64,000 bases of DNA, taken from positions 62,001 through 126,000 of the forward strand of contig NZ_FZMS01000009.1 of the NCBI RefSeq assembly GCF_900198365.1. Direction: 5' to 3'. This document shows positions 1 through 8,692 of the stretch, piece by piece. The position numbers and the translations under genes are program-made. The notes beneath the pieces are model-generated. The model was not told where the DNA came from. It saw nothing but the letters and a program-made list of their open reading frames with translations, and made no database searches. Position 1 is the first letter of the stretch. Each line of letters opens with the position of its first letter. The DNA is from Helicobacter bilis. GTDB lineage: Bacteria; Campylobacterota; Campylobacteria; Campylobacterales; Helicobacteraceae.

Positions 1-1860
1 GCTATCTTGTAGATTATTTGTTTCTGGTATATCTTGTTGTAAAACTAGCTTACTTGGTTGTGAATCTAATGTGTTTTGTTGTAAAGTCTGTGTATTTAAA
101 TCATATTGCTGTGAAGTGTAATCTATATGTTGCGACTCTAAAGTCTGTGCTACATTGAGATGAGATTCTGTAATTTGTGTTTGATTAAGATTTGTAATCT
201 CTTGTGTAGTTTGGTTAAAGCCTGTGCTATTAGGCTGACTTAGCGTTGTTGTGCTTTCATTAATACTAGGATTTGTAGTTTTGTATTCTTTCTGTGTGAA
301 GCTCATGTCAAGCGTTTTGTAGTTTGCTTGTGCTGGCATTTGCTCTATTTTTGGCGTGTTAATCGCTTGGATTTTTATCGTTTTTTTTTGCTTGGTGTGT
401 TGTTGATTTGGATTTATTTCTAGCTTTGGCGTGTTTAAATGAGTATAGGTGCTATCCTTTATTTCTGGCTCTTTTATGCGTATAGTAGGGGATTCTTGTG
501 TGATGGTTTTTGGTTGCATTTGGGCTATATTATCTTCCTTAGAAGATTCTAAAACTTTTGGTGTAGTGGGTATCGCATTATCTCGTATTGTAACCCCCTC
601 TTTTATACTAAAAGTCTCTGTTTTTGGCTGCTCTCTTTCTTGTGTCTTTGGTTTGATTAGATTTGTAGTTTTTACCTCTCGTGGTGGTATATCTGTGGTT
701 TGCCAGTCATCTATTGTAGGTATTATCTTTGGAGGTTGAGTTTTTGCAAAGCTTTCAAGCGGATTTGCTTCACTCATTTCTTGCTTCAGTCTAAAAGTCA
801 TTGGAGAATCTGTGTGAAATGCTTGTTGGTCCTTTTGCTTTGGATAGAGATTTGCTTTTTGGAATCGCCTTAGAAGTTCTTCATCATTATTTTTCATTTG
901 TGTGCGTGGTGTGTGTGTGATAGGTGAGATATTGCTATCATCGTATTGCTGATATGAGAGTGTTTGTGTCGTATTTATGTTGTTGCTAGGTTTTACTTGA
1001 ATGCTAAACTCTTTAGAATCTTGTGGTGCTTCTTGTTTGTTTGTTGTTTGTGTGTTGCTAGATTGCATATCTTTGTTGTGTGCTAGATTCTCATTTTTTG
1101 CTAGATTTTGCATATTTGTATCTGTGTAACCATTGTTAGTATTTGTGCGTGGATATTCATCAAGGGCAGTCTCAAGCAATGGCTCACGATCTATATATTT
1201 ACTTTTTGTCGTCGTGGCTTTCTCACTTAACTCTTGATTGACTATCTTTCTCTTTTCCCTTTGTATAGAATCTAATTTAAAATCAGTATATTTTGATTTG
1301 AGTTGCTGAAACATTCTCTTTGCAAAATTACTTGTGGCAGAATAAGCCATTTGCAAACTTCCGCCAAGATAACCTAAAATAAAAGTCGCTGTGCGTTCAG
1401 CAATAAGTAGTAATGCAGTGCTAATACAAATAAATGTAAGTATCGCAACCCCAAATAGACCAATATAGGGCGTTAGCACCTCTTGCAGATAGTTACCAAA
1501 CTGACCGCTGTGAAATACAAGCGATTGCAAGAGTAATAGCCCGATAAAAAGCAATAAATACGCAAAGCTTAACTGAATCTTGCGAAAAGAATAACTTGTA
1601 TCATCATGTAATCTATAAATAGGCAATAAAAGTAAAGGCAAATAAATGTAAGCAAGATAACCAAACATACCGCGATTAAAGTTTGCAAAACTATTGCCAA
1701 AGCCACCTATTTTAAAGAAACTATTTGACACTGCAGCACCGCTTAAAGCCGCATCAGGCGGAGTGTAACCAAAGATAGTTGCTAACCATAAATACAACAC
1801 ACAACAGCTAATGAAAACGAATATATAGATTTTTTTTATGATAAATCCTTGTTGCAACAA
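1..1860 (-). CDS. ftsK: FtsK/SpoIIIE DNA translocase, 5' part (runs off the left edge)
   Basis: N-terminal part of the septal DNA translocase that pumps the chromosome termini through the closing septum. Reading leftward the frame is open to the window edge. About residues 8-175 are hydrophobic with several membrane segments (FtsK 4TM-type domain, including LSFAYLLLFIGLLLLQSLVF). This is followed by more than 400 residues of Gln/Thr/Asn/Lys-rich linker; the RecA-like motor with its Walker motifs lies outside the window. No in-frame ATG begins the protein. In-frame TTG codons occur at 1860 and 1857, but the only good ribosome site, AAGGA at 1850-1846, sits six bases before an ATA (1839), so the true start is uncertain. 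An in-frame TAA precedes the TTGs. Identification rests on domain layout, not on the motor itself. Confidence 0.8.
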   Translation of the reverse strand, partial: MLQQGFIIKKIYIFVFISCCVLYLWLATIFGYTPPDAALSGAAVSNSFFKIGGFGNSFANFNRGMFGYLAYIYLPLLLLPIYRLHDDTSYSFRKIQLSFAYLLLFIGLLLLQSLVFHSGQFGNYLQEVLTPYIGLFGVAILTFICISTALLLIAERTATFILGYLGGSLQMAYSATSNFAKRMFQQLKSKYTDFKLDSIQREKRKIVNQELSEKATTTKSKYIDREPLLETALDEYPRTNTNNGYTDTNMQNLAKNENLAHNKDMQSSNTQTTNKQEAPQDSKEFSIQVKPSNNINTTQTLSYQQYDDSNISPITHTPRTQMKNNDEELLRRFQKANLYPKQKDQQAFHTDSPMTFRLKQEMSEANPLESFAKTQPPKIIPTIDDWQTTDIPPREVKTTNLIKPKTQEREQPKTETFSIKEGVTIRDNAIPTTPKVLESSKEDNIAQMQPKTITQESPTIRIKEPEIKDSTYTHLNTPKLEINPNQQHTKQKKTIKIQAINTPKIEQMPAQANYKTLDMSFTQKEYKTTNPSINESTTTLSQPNSTGFNQTTQEITNLNQTQITESHLNVAQTLESQHIDYTSQQYDLNTQTLQQNTLDSQPSKLVLQQDIPETNNLQDS

Positions 1861-1938
1861 AATGTAATTTTTCTGTTAAAATTATAGCAATTTTTTGTCT
1901 TAAATGATTTACGATTTTTAGATTGATAAGGAGTTTTG

Positions 1939-3408
1939 ATGCACGGAAAAATAACGCGTTATACCGCTACGACTGGTTCAGGCGTCATTATGAATGCTTC
2001 AAAAAAGATTTTTGAGCTAAAAAAAGATGGTTGGCATGATGGCAGAAATCGTCCAGCCGTTGGTATGTATGTGGAATTTAGAACAAATGATGGTGGCATT
2101 CAAGTAACCGATGCGCGTGCTTCAAAATATCAATCTTTTCCGCCTGATGCGCTTATTAGAGAGATAGACTTTTGGAAAAGCAATACTGATGAAGAGCTGC
2201 AAAATAAAGAATCTGAATTGCGCGCAAAAGAAGTGCAAAAGATTTTCGCACAAACAAATTATTTGAAATTAACCGAGATTGAAATTAATCGCAGTGTGCA
2301 AGATTGTATCAAGGAATTTTTTGGTACAGAGCTTAGAAGTGTGGAGTTTTTAAAAGAGCTTGATTTATCAACGCTAACGCCACTTATTAATTTCTCAATT
2401 AGCAAAAGATTCTTAAATAAGGCATTAGATCACCTTATCTTTTCAGATAGAAAACTCAATATTGATATGTTTGCAGAGTATCACTCAAGGCTTGGCACAC
2501 TTGAATATTCTCATAACTTTTTTACAAAAAATGAGCTTAATCCAGAGAGAATCTTTGAAGAAGCATTTCTTGAATATCAGTTTAATTATAAAGGGGCAGT
2601 GCGTGCTGCAAATGGCATAAAAGAACGCATTATGCAACTTCAAAATAAAATCCGCACAACCGCACATGACCTAAAAATCCTTTATAAACGACTTGAAGCA
2701 AAAAAGGGCGATGAAAACGAGATAAAAGAAAAAATCGCAAGAATGAGGGCAAACTCCGATAAAGCGCATGAAGAGACAAAAACGCTTACAAAAGCACATG
2801 AGAATCTAGAAGGGCTATGCAAAAGTTTTGCAGAGAAAAATCTAAAAATCTTTGAAGCTGTGTTTAGAAAAACTATCAATATGCTAAGAGAAAAAACAGA
2901 AGAAGCATTAAATGTTACCGCTACACAGCTTGATAATCAGATATGGGAACTTGGCATGAAGTCAGTCTCTATACGCAATGTATTTTTCAAGCATGATATT
3001 AATGAGCCTTATTGCATGATGACTTTCTTAGGACAAACGATTAAAAAGCTTGATAAAGGAAAAATCACTGCAGCAAACGAACAGGCTATGTATAAATACT
3101 ACACAAGCCATCAAAAAAACTATGTCAAAAAGTTTCTTATTTTAACAAATCAGCCAAAAGTAGAAGTCAATGTAAAAATTGACATTATGAGTCAAAGTAA
3201 AAATCATAATGTTGTGATTGCTAAAAAAGATTCACAATTTTTTGTCGCTGTAAATAAAGAGAAGTTTGAGGGTATTTATATTGATACAACAGGGTTGGAT
3301 AAAACCGCCTTGCAACGCATTCTGGCTGACACTAAAGAATCCAAATATAATAAAGAGGCAAATATCTCGCTTATCACAAAAGAACAGATCGCTTCTATGA
3401 AGGAATAG
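1939..3408 (+). CDS. Coiled-coil protein with a cold-shock-like N-terminal domain, function unknown
   Basis: About 489 residues. The first 65 or so (HGKITRYTATTGSGVI, then a VGMYVEFRTN strand) resemble a cold-shock/OB-type beta barrel with the usual aromatic RNA-binding motifs degenerate. Residues about 225-310 are a charged helical coiled coil, and the C-terminal third is mixed alpha/beta without a family I recognise. No signal peptide or membrane segment, so cytoplasmic. ATG at 1939 is chosen because AAGGAG at 1928-1933 lies at ideal spacing; a TTG directly upstream (1936) is too close to that site. It is divergent from ftsK with 78 bases between them. Nucleic-acid binding is inference from the N-terminus only. 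Confidence 0.7.
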   Translation: MHGKITRYTATTGSGVIMNASKKIFELKKDGWHDGRNRPAVGMYVEFRTNDGGIQVTDARASKYQSFPPDALIREIDFWKSNTDEELQNKESELRAKEVQKIFAQTNYLKLTEIEINRSVQDCIKEFFGTELRSVEFLKELDLSTLTPLINFSISKRFLNKALDHLIFSDRKLNIDMFAEYHSRLGTLEYSHNFFTKNELNPERIFEEAFLEYQFNYKGAVRAANGIKERIMQLQNKIRTTAHDLKILYKRLEAKKGDENEIKEKIARMRANSDKAHEETKTLTKAHENLEGLCKSFAEKNLKIFEAVFRKTINMLREKTEEALNVTATQLDNQIWELGMKSVSIRNVFFKHDINEPYCMMTFLGQTIKKLDKGKITAANEQAMYKYYTSHQKNYVKKFLILTNQPKVEVNVKIDIMSQSKNHNVVIAKKDSQFFVAVNKEKFEGIYIDTTGLDKTALQRILADTKESKYNKEANISLITKEQIASMKE

Positions 3409-3885
3409 AGTTTTTGGGAACGATTTGAAAGATAAAGCCCAGTCTTTTTTTTTGGCGAAGATAAGGCAAGGAGTTGCAATCTGAAAATTACGATTGTGGG
3501 TTGTTAGCTTTTATGCAAACTTTTTTATAAAAATATAGTTTCATAATATCCGGTAAATGTTGGCATCATCAAGCATATTTTGTGAGTTTATATTCCCAAT
3601 TAATATCCAGATAGTATTTTAATAATGCGTATTTTTCTCCATATGAATTAAAACCTAAATGCTATATTCATAATATCTTATATCACTAAATACATGTTAT
3701 AGCCCATGTTATAATGTATTTTATTTTTATATTTGGTATAACTAAAATATGATAGAATATTCTTCACATATTTTATATCACTACATTATATAAAATATAT
3801 AATTTAATAACAAATATATAATTTAATAACAACTATAAAACAACATGCTACAATACAATTTTATGCTGTAATAAAAAGGAAAATT
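3409..3885. other. AT-rich non-coding gap with a short tandem repeat
   Basis: No convincing reading frame on either strand. Two head-to-tail copies of AAATATATAATTTAATAAC (19 bp) lie at 3793-3811 and 3812-3830, just upstream of the broken reductase gene. The composition is extremely AT-rich compared with the flanking genes and marks the left border of the eroded island. Confidence 0.5.
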
Positions 3886-4160
3886 ATGCAAACACTACTA
3901 CTTTTTTCACACACATTTTGGAAGGATTCTAAAGCCAATAGGGTGTTATTGGAATCTGCTAAAACACTCTCAAATGTAAAGATTCATAATCTCAGTGAGA
4001 CTTATAAAGATGGCGTGATAAACGCAGAATCTGAAATGGCGTTACTCAAAGATCCACAAAAATCATCTTTCAATTTCCGCTGTTTTGGTTTAGCACACCT
4101 GCACTTATGAAAGAGTGGCAAGATAGAGCTTTAACGCATATTTTACATGGTAAAGTTTCT
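3886..4160 (+). pseudogene. NAD(P)H oxidoreductase of the flavodoxin-like fold (KefF/MdaB type), frameshifted and truncated
   Basis: The first frame starts MQTLLLFSHTFWKDSKANR, the typical first strand and FMN-binding loop of small quinone reductases, with AAGGAAA before the ATG. Around 4052-4065 the frame is lost. The expected continuation (IIFQFPLFWFSTPALMKEW, then QDRALTHILHG) is present one frame over, up to about 4160, after which homology ends. Only about 90 of the usual 180-190 residues are recoverable, so the gene has both a frameshift and a 3' deletion. Family placement comes from the FQFPLFWFSTPA and KEWQD motifs, which are characteristic of this family. Confidence 0.75.
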
Positions 4161-4195
4161 AAAACCAATTGTTTTGCCTTTGTCTCGTCCAATGT

Positions 4196-4385
4196 GTTAA
4201 GTTGGTGTTTTCTTGTTATTATCTATCGCCTAAGCAATCACTTCAGCGTTAAGATTTTCCGCACCAATAAAAATCTTATCATCTCCTTTTTGTGGGCTTA
4301 TTTCTAGCATTTTATAACTTCTTGTGTATCCACTTTTTGCCTTACTTTTGTTATTTTACGTCATCATCTTTTTACATGGATTATC
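4196..4385 (-). pseudogene. Unidentified minus-strand coding remnant
   Basis: Read right to left there is a coding-like stretch, including MLEISPQKGDDKIFIGAEN, interrupted by TAG/TAA codons (for example after NAEVIA). Its codon use matches real genes here better than its surroundings do. I do not recognise the family. It is a scrap in the decayed island, with no start signal. Confidence is low because it is short. Confidence 0.3.
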
Positions 4386-4610
4386 ATTAATATATACATC
4401 ACATTTAATTTTTCTTTATTTTCATCTTTTTATTGAATTGGGTATTCTGCTCTGTAATAGTTTAAGTATATTTTCATGTCGTTTAGCTGTTTCAATCATT
4501 TTCTAAGAAAGATAGCAATATACAGCAATATAGTGTGTAAGCTGAATAGACACAAACGACTTAAATTATATCGAAAAAAGACTGAATTAAAATATAAGCT
4601 TATTTATGAC

Positions 4611-4652
4611 TTTTTTAAACAATACTTATTTTAATAAGTATTGTTTAAAAAA
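4611..4652. repeat. Perfect 20-bp inverted repeat with a 2-base centre
   Basis: Positions 4611-4630 and 4633-4652 are exact reverse complements (TTTTTTAAACAATACTTATT and its complement) separated by TT. The arms start with T6 and end with A6, so a transcript in either direction would form a hairpin followed by a U-run: a possible bidirectional terminator with an unusually AT-rich stem. It could instead be the remnant of a small mobile element. It lies between the reductase remnant and hcp. Confidence 0.6.
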
Positions 4653-4731
4653 TATCTTGGCAAGATAGGTAATTATCAATTTATCATTGCTTTTACTAAC
4701 ATATCAAAAAATGCATTTTTAACAAAGCGCA

Positions 4732-4743
4732 CCCCCCCCCCCC
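4732..4743. repeat. Poly-C tract (C12) upstream of hcp
   Basis: Twelve consecutive C residues in otherwise AT-rich DNA, about 165 bases upstream of the hcp start. Homopolymeric G/C runs of this length are slippage-prone contingency loci in Helicobacter and Campylobacter. Placed outside a reading frame, it could only affect promoter spacing or be a relic. Confidence 0.7.
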
Positions 4744-4907
4744 TGTAAATATGAAAACGCCAACTTTCAAACAAATTAAAATAATTTTTTAAATACATAT
4801 CTACACTCCGCAGAGTTTATCTTGACTTTTTTATAAAAAATATTACAATAGCAGTAGCTTGTTATATGCATCCAATATAGGAACAGAGGCACACACAAAG
4901 GATACAC

Positions 4908-5428
4908 ATGGCACAGCCAGCTTACATAAAGATTGAAGGTTCTACTCAAGGACTTATTTCAAGTGGTGCTTCCACACCAGAAAGTATAGGGAATCGTTAC
5001 CAATTAGGACACGAAGATGAAATTATGGCTCAAGAAGTCGCTCATATTGTAACCGTCCCAACAGACCCACAAAACAAAGCGGACAGCCAAGCGGACAAAG
5101 AGTGCATAAGCCATTTTCTTTTACTTGTTCATTAAATAAGGCTGTTCCACTCCTTTATAATGCTCTTACAAATGGAGAAAGATTGCCGATTGTGGAAGTT
5201 CATTGGTTTAGGACTTCTACAAGCGGAGGACAGGAGTATTACTTTACAACAAGATTAGAAGATGCCATCATTACAGATATTAATCTTGTAATGCCTAATG
5301 CGCAAGACCAAGACAATAACGACAAAACAGAACTTTTTAAAGTTTCTCTCAATTATAGAAAAGTGGTTTGGGAGCATATCGCTGCTGGAACAAGTGGGAG
5401 TGATGATTGGATAGAGACAAGGGTCTAG
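4908..5428 (+). pseudogene. hcp: Type VI secretion tube protein Hcp (TssD), frameshifted by a 5-bp duplication
   Basis: Hcp forms the hexameric tube expelled by the T6SS. The first frame (MAQPAYIKIEGSTQGLISSG, ..., GHEDEIMAQEVAHIVTVPTD) and the second (VHKPFSFTCSLNKAVPLLYN, ..., KVSLNYRKVVWEHIAAGTSG) are the two halves of a normal roughly 172-residue Hcp. The break is explained exactly by the tandem duplication ACAAA-ACAAA at 5069-5078. Deleting one copy restores DPQSGQPSGQRVHKPF, the expected family sequence. Start ATG 4908 has AAAGGA upstream. No other lesion is visible, so the gene is either recently inactivated, reversible by slippage, or carries a sequencing error. It heads the T6SS cargo cassette. 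Confidence 0.9.
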
Positions 5429-5597
5429 CCCCATTGTTTTTATGTGTTTGCGAGGGATTGCTTTTAGTTTTGCCTACCTTGTAATTACCTTTGGATAAAA
5501 TTTAAGATAGCTTGAATCTGTGCGGTGTTTATCTGCACGATTAAGCTAAGTGTTTTATGCCTTGCGGTAAAATGTATTCATCTTAAGGACACCTCCT

Positions 5598-6323
5598 ATG
5601 CCCATTCCACTCTTAGAATCTGATAAACTAGAATGTATCCATAAGGGTAAGGTATTATTACAATCTAGCATAAGCAATCTACTCTCAATCAATAATGCAG
5701 GTGCTATTACTTTACAAGATTTAGCACAAGTTAAGATTCTAGGCTGTCAAAATCAAATCTTAGGTGTATCTGCTCCTTGCACAAAACTCATAATAAGCAT
5801 ACCAGAATCTATTACTTCTACTCTCCTTGAAGTCAATAAAGAAAAGATTGTTCTAACAGAATATATTAATCAAGTCCTAACTGATAAAGGCTCTCCTTTA
5901 TTCTTACAAGAAAGCCCTAAAGCAAAAGGATTATGTGAAATAGAACAAAAGCTAGATTCTCATAACCCACACAATGCTAATACAGAATCTAGCACTGCTA
6001 TAAATGCAACAAACACAAATGTCAATGCAAAAGATTCTAATATGCGAGATAATGCAACAGAAAACAACACAAACTCCCAACAAACAAAGCAAATCCAAGA
6101 AAAACAAGTTTTAGAAATGTATTATTCCTATGGTGAAAATAAGCAAAAGCTAGATTCTATATCTAAACATACAGATGATATAAACTTACATATCATAACG
6201 CAAGGATATGAGAATGGAAAAATTATAGATGCGACATTGGAATTTCAAGGGGAATCTTTTCGAATTTCTGTAACTATACAAGATAATCAAGTTATCATTA
6301 TAAATATTCTCAATAAAGTCTAA
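5598..6323 (+). CDS. T6SS cassette protein, possibly PAAR-like spike-tip protein
   Basis: A 241-residue intact frame. Residues about 8-70 contain a Cys/Gly-spaced beta-rich segment (LECIHKGKVLLQSSISN, KILGCQNQILGVSAPCTKL) that recalls PAAR-like proteins capping the VgrG spike. The rest is low complexity (Asn/Thr-rich about 125-165) followed by a small beta-rich C-terminal part (about 170-241). No signal peptide. It lies between hcp and the effector gene and is spaced 10 bases before the latter, fitting an adaptor or spike-tip role. The PAAR assignment is inference from faint sequence pattern and context. It is one of the few intact genes in the cassette. Confidence 0.5.
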   Translation: MPIPLLESDKLECIHKGKVLLQSSISNLLSINNAGAITLQDLAQVKILGCQNQILGVSAPCTKLIISIPESITSTLLEVNKEKIVLTEYINQVLTDKGSPLFLQESPKAKGLCEIEQKLDSHNPHNANTESSTAINATNTNVNAKDSNMRDNATENNTNSQQTKQIQEKQVLEMYYSYGENKQKLDSISKHTDDINLHIITQGYENGKIIDATLEFQGESFRISVTIQDNQVIIINILNKV

Positions 6324-6333
6324 GGAGGGCAGA

Positions 6334-7108
6334 ATGTCAAATGTCTGCAGAGTAAAATGTGGCAATATGGAAGCAAGTATTAAGATTCAAAGACCAAGTT
6401 TTGATTGTCTAGAAAAGAAGTATAAGGAAATAAGTGAGTTTGACATTAAAATTTATGAAAAGCGCAAAAAGGATTTATATAATGAATTATATAAATGGGC
6501 TAAAAATCAAGGAAAAAGTGATGAATTGGCACACGAATTCGCAAAGAACGAATCTTTGTGGCTTGTATCAATAGAATTTGCTGAACCTAGATATAAACAA
6601 GTGGGTGGAAAAGTAGAATAGCTATTTAATAGCGATCAAAGAGCATATGTAAATAACCTGTGCTTTGCGTATTAGCTATGCACTTAATCATAGCACCCAC
6701 CCCATAAATACTATGGATAAGCAAGTTGTAGGAAGAGGTTATCAAGGAAAAGATAAGCAAACTTATTATTTAGGTGTCTTTGATATTATGAAGCTTTTAA
6801 AACTAAATTGGAAAGAATTGTCTTGGAAGAAATCCACTTACACTCAAATTATAGAAAAGATTAAGTATGGTTGCTCTGAAGATTTTTATCACAATATGAC
6901 TTCAAAAGATGAAAATAGACAATTTTTCAAAGAATTACAATCCATTCAAAGAAAGGGTATTGTGGCGATGATTGGCACAGATGGATTGCGACATACAACC
7001 TTGTGGAATGGAAATGATTTTGTGGATACAGCACTAGGAGTAAGTGGCGATTTTCTTAATCACCCCACATATATAATACGAGAGTTATATTTTTGGGATT
7101 TACTATGA
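6334..7108 (+). pseudogene. Tae4-family T6SS peptidoglycan amidase effector, broken by a stop codon and a 1-base insertion
   Basis: Tae4 enzymes cleave peptidoglycan peptide crosslinks in rival cells. The first frame has the N-terminal RPSFDCLEKKYKE motif and ends ...VGGKVE at a TAG (6619-6621). Reading through gives LFNSDQRAYVNN, and then a one-base shift gives CALRISYALNHSTHPI, the catalytic-Cys motif. The extra base is an A near 6655 (AATAACC where AATACC would encode NTC). The His motif RHTTLWNG lies near 6990-7015. All catalytic elements remain, but neither the start nor the SD is connected to them. Without those two lesions the product would be about 257 residues. The neighbouring immunity gene is also broken. 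Family identity is strong from the Cys and His motifs and gene order. Confidence 0.8.
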
Positions 7109-7117
7109 GGAGATTCT

Positions 7118-7481
7118 ATGAAAAAATTTATTTTACAATATTTGGTTATGAGTTATACACTCATATATGCTTCAGACCCCTTGGCTATAGCTAACGCAAT
7201 AACGAATAGAGAACAAACTTCTATCCTAGCTAAATGGGGATTGCAATATTGTTTGCAATATGATAAGGAAAATTTATTTAAACCCAATCAATATGGATTT
7301 TTGCGCGAAGATGTTGCTTTGGGCAAATTAGATTTACAAAAATATTTTGATGATAAATCTTTTTTTTAAAGAGCCTATGAATACTTATCGTTTTGATAGG
7401 TGCTTGAGCTTATATTGGTCAGAAGAGTATCGACTTAAAGTATATCACATAGTCAAAAAATACTGCGAGATATGTGAGTGA
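7118..7481 (+). pseudogene. Tai4-like periplasmic immunity protein, frameshifted at a T8 run
   Basis: Starts MKKFILQYLVMSYTLIYAS, a signal peptide, with GAGGAG upstream. This is followed by a Cys-containing helical protein (WGLQYCLQYDKE). The frame ends at 7369 inside T8 (7360-7367). With seven Ts it continues through KEPMNTYRFDRCLSLYWSEE to a TGA at 7479-7481, about 120 residues. The restored C-terminus matches the family pattern F-x-x-CLxxYxSxE of Tai4 immunity proteins. These sit in the periplasm and block the cognate Tae4 amidase. It follows the effector gene by 9 bases, as in other effector-immunity pairs. Family assignment is from motif recall and context. Confidence 0.7.
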
Positions 7482-8692
7482 AGTACTGCGAAATAATTAT
7501 TTACAAAACAATCAAGTTGCTAGCAATGTTAGCAATATTGTGAGTAGCAATAACAATGGCACAAATCAAACAAACACCGATCAAGAACATACTATTACAA
7601 TAATCAACCAAACACAACAAAATAAAGATAACACCAACACAAATGCTATACAAACGTATTCTAGCAATAACAAAAGATACTCTTATACTCCATTCCTTAA
7701 AGTAGCCTATCCTATTGCAAGTGCAAGTTCTAAATTCTACCATACACCAAGAGCTGGATATGAAGTTATAATATTTTTCTTAAATAATGATATAGATAAG
7801 CCCTATATCAGTGGTAGTCTCTATAATAAAAGTAATTCTGTCTCGCCTTCTTTGCCCTTAGCTTCTCATCAAACAAGTTTAAGTGCAAGAACTCTTAATA
7901 GCTTACAAAGCAATACAAAGGAAGCAGAGACTACACACTCTCATTACAATCCATTAGAATCTAGATTAAACGAAATAACTCTCTCCAACATAAAAGACAA
8001 TGAAGAAATCTATGTAAGAGCAGAGAAAGACTATAATGAATATATAAAGCATAACTTCTCTCAAAGGATACAAAATAATAAAGATTTTCTAGTTTTAGGA
8101 AGCTATACAGAATCTATTACTAAATATCATAAACAAGAAATACTAGGTTTAAAAGATGTCCGAGTTGGTGCAGAATACCTTACAAATGTAGTTTTATCTA
8201 AAGATACAATAATAGGACTTATCTCATACCTTAAATGTAGATGTAGATAATACGCTAAGAGTAGGAAAAAATTCTAGCGAATCTATTGGAGGGGATAAGA
8301 GTGTGGAGGTGGTGGGGAGTTTTACAGAATCTATACAGGGGGATTCTAGCAAGAATATAAAAGAAAATAGGAGTGAGGTTGTGGAGAACATTAAGTGTCC
8401 ATAGTAATCAGAATCCACATGTGAGTGCCAATGATGAGTTAGCCCTCATCTCACAAAACAATCACTTGGTTTAAGGAGTGATGAGAATTTTACTATCAAT
8501 ACTAAAGACTTATTTGCCACAAGTAAGCAGGATATGAGCTATAATGCTAGCAATAGTATTATGCTCTGTGTTGGGGATTCTTCAAGTATTGAGATACATA
8601 GAAATTCTATAAGACTTAAGATAAAATACAATGAACTGATCTTAGATGAAAGCAGATTGCATATCAATACAAAAAATGGAAATAAAAAATGA
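7474..8692 (+). pseudogene. vgrG: VgrG spike protein, C-terminal half only, several frameshifts
   Basis: The gp5-like OB-fold and beta-helix parts are recognisable: KVAYPIASASSKFYHTPRAG, DIDKPYISGSLYN, EITLSNIKDNEEIYVRAEKD and NFTINTKDLFATSKQDMSYN. The N-terminal gp27-like half is absent; homology begins right where the immunity gene ends, as if a deletion joined the two. A one-base change near 8217-8220 moves the frame from GLISYLK to SHTLNVDVDNTLRVG, and further shifts occur near 8395 and 8470. The last frame ends with TGA overlapping the ATG of the next gene (ATGA at 8689-8692), a preserved translational coupling. No functional spike can be made from this copy. Confidence 0.85.

Noticed and set aside
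449-739. Plus-strand 96-residue hydrophobic ORF
   Set aside because: It lies opposite the ftsK linker; the minus-strand frame is open for over 1.8 kb with native codon use.
4324-4506. 60-residue hydrophobic ORF in the decayed island
   Set aside because: Poly-Leu/Phe/Ile content follows from the T-rich strand; no ribosome site, and the minus strand looks more coding in part of it.
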